Shown here: positions 5,715-5,734 of the stretch, in pieces
How positions within the stretch are numbered: position 1 is the first letter of the stretch
Layout: each line of letters opens with the position of its first letter
From: Spirochaetaceae bacterium
Lineage (GTDB): Bacteria; Spirochaetota; Spirochaetia; Treponematales; Breznakiellaceae
Length of the DNA stretch: 5,734 bases
Reading direction: 5' to 3'
Assembly: GCA_031265025.1 (NCBI GenBank)
Contig: JAISDF010000215.1
Location: 1 to 5,734 of the forward strand
Position numbers and translations under genes: made by a program
The notes under the pieces: model-generated
What the model was told of the DNA's origin: nothing
Seen by the model: only the letters and a program-made list of their open reading frames with translations
The model's database searches: none

Positions 5715-5734
5715 GGGTTTTTCCCGGTTTTTCC
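5715..5734. repeat. Partial repeat at window edge related to inverted repeat 2
   Basis: GGGTTTTTCCC is followed directly by a second GGTTTTTCC, a tandem pair of the same motif. The last 12 bases (5723-5734) are identical to 4101-4112. The element is cut by the window end, so its full form cannot be seen. Confidence 0.45.

Overview
The window reads as a compact piece of a bacterial chromosome, and every supported gene lies on the minus strand. The best guess for the source is a spirochaete of the Treponema type, moderately GC-rich. This rests on the form of the CarD protein, the MEP-pathway gene pair and the lipoprotein-type peptide-binding protein. It is an impression from protein style and was not tested by a search. 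In the direction of transcription (high to low coordinates) there appear to be two transcription units.

Unit 1 begins near the right edge. A gene for a 469-residue, cysteine-free, probably cytosolic and largely helical protein of unknown function (4225-5634) is followed after 49 bases by a gene for an OppA-type peptide-binding lipoprotein (2364-4175). The lipoprotein has an abnormally long N-terminus. About 40 codons ahead of the normal signal peptide are made of three consecutive palindromic hairpin sequences (4043-4159), which look like an in-frame palindromic repeat insertion. A GC-rich hairpin right after its stop codon (2338-2363) probably ends this unit.

Unit 2 starts only about 30 bases further on, from a good sigma-70-type promoter with an extended -10 element. 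It carries four tightly packed genes: carD (RNA polymerase-binding regulator), ispD and ispF (two enzymes of the MEP isoprenoid pathway) and nth (endonuclease III). nth runs off the left edge. The junctions are 7 bases, about 2 bases and a 4-base ATGA overlap, so the genes are probably co-transcribed and partly translationally coupled. carD supplies a general transcription factor, ispD-ispF make 2-C-methyl-D-erythritol 2,4-cyclodiphosphate, and nth serves base-excision repair. The grouping looks like a housekeeping operon, not a single pathway.

No tRNA, rRNA, CRISPR array, transposase or phage gene was seen, and there is no gene-free stretch over 300 bases. The least ordinary features are the palindromic cluster in the lipoprotein gene with a related motif at the right edge, the two first-in-unit genes that lack Shine-Dalgarno sequences and sit right behind their promoters, and the unassigned 469-residue protein.
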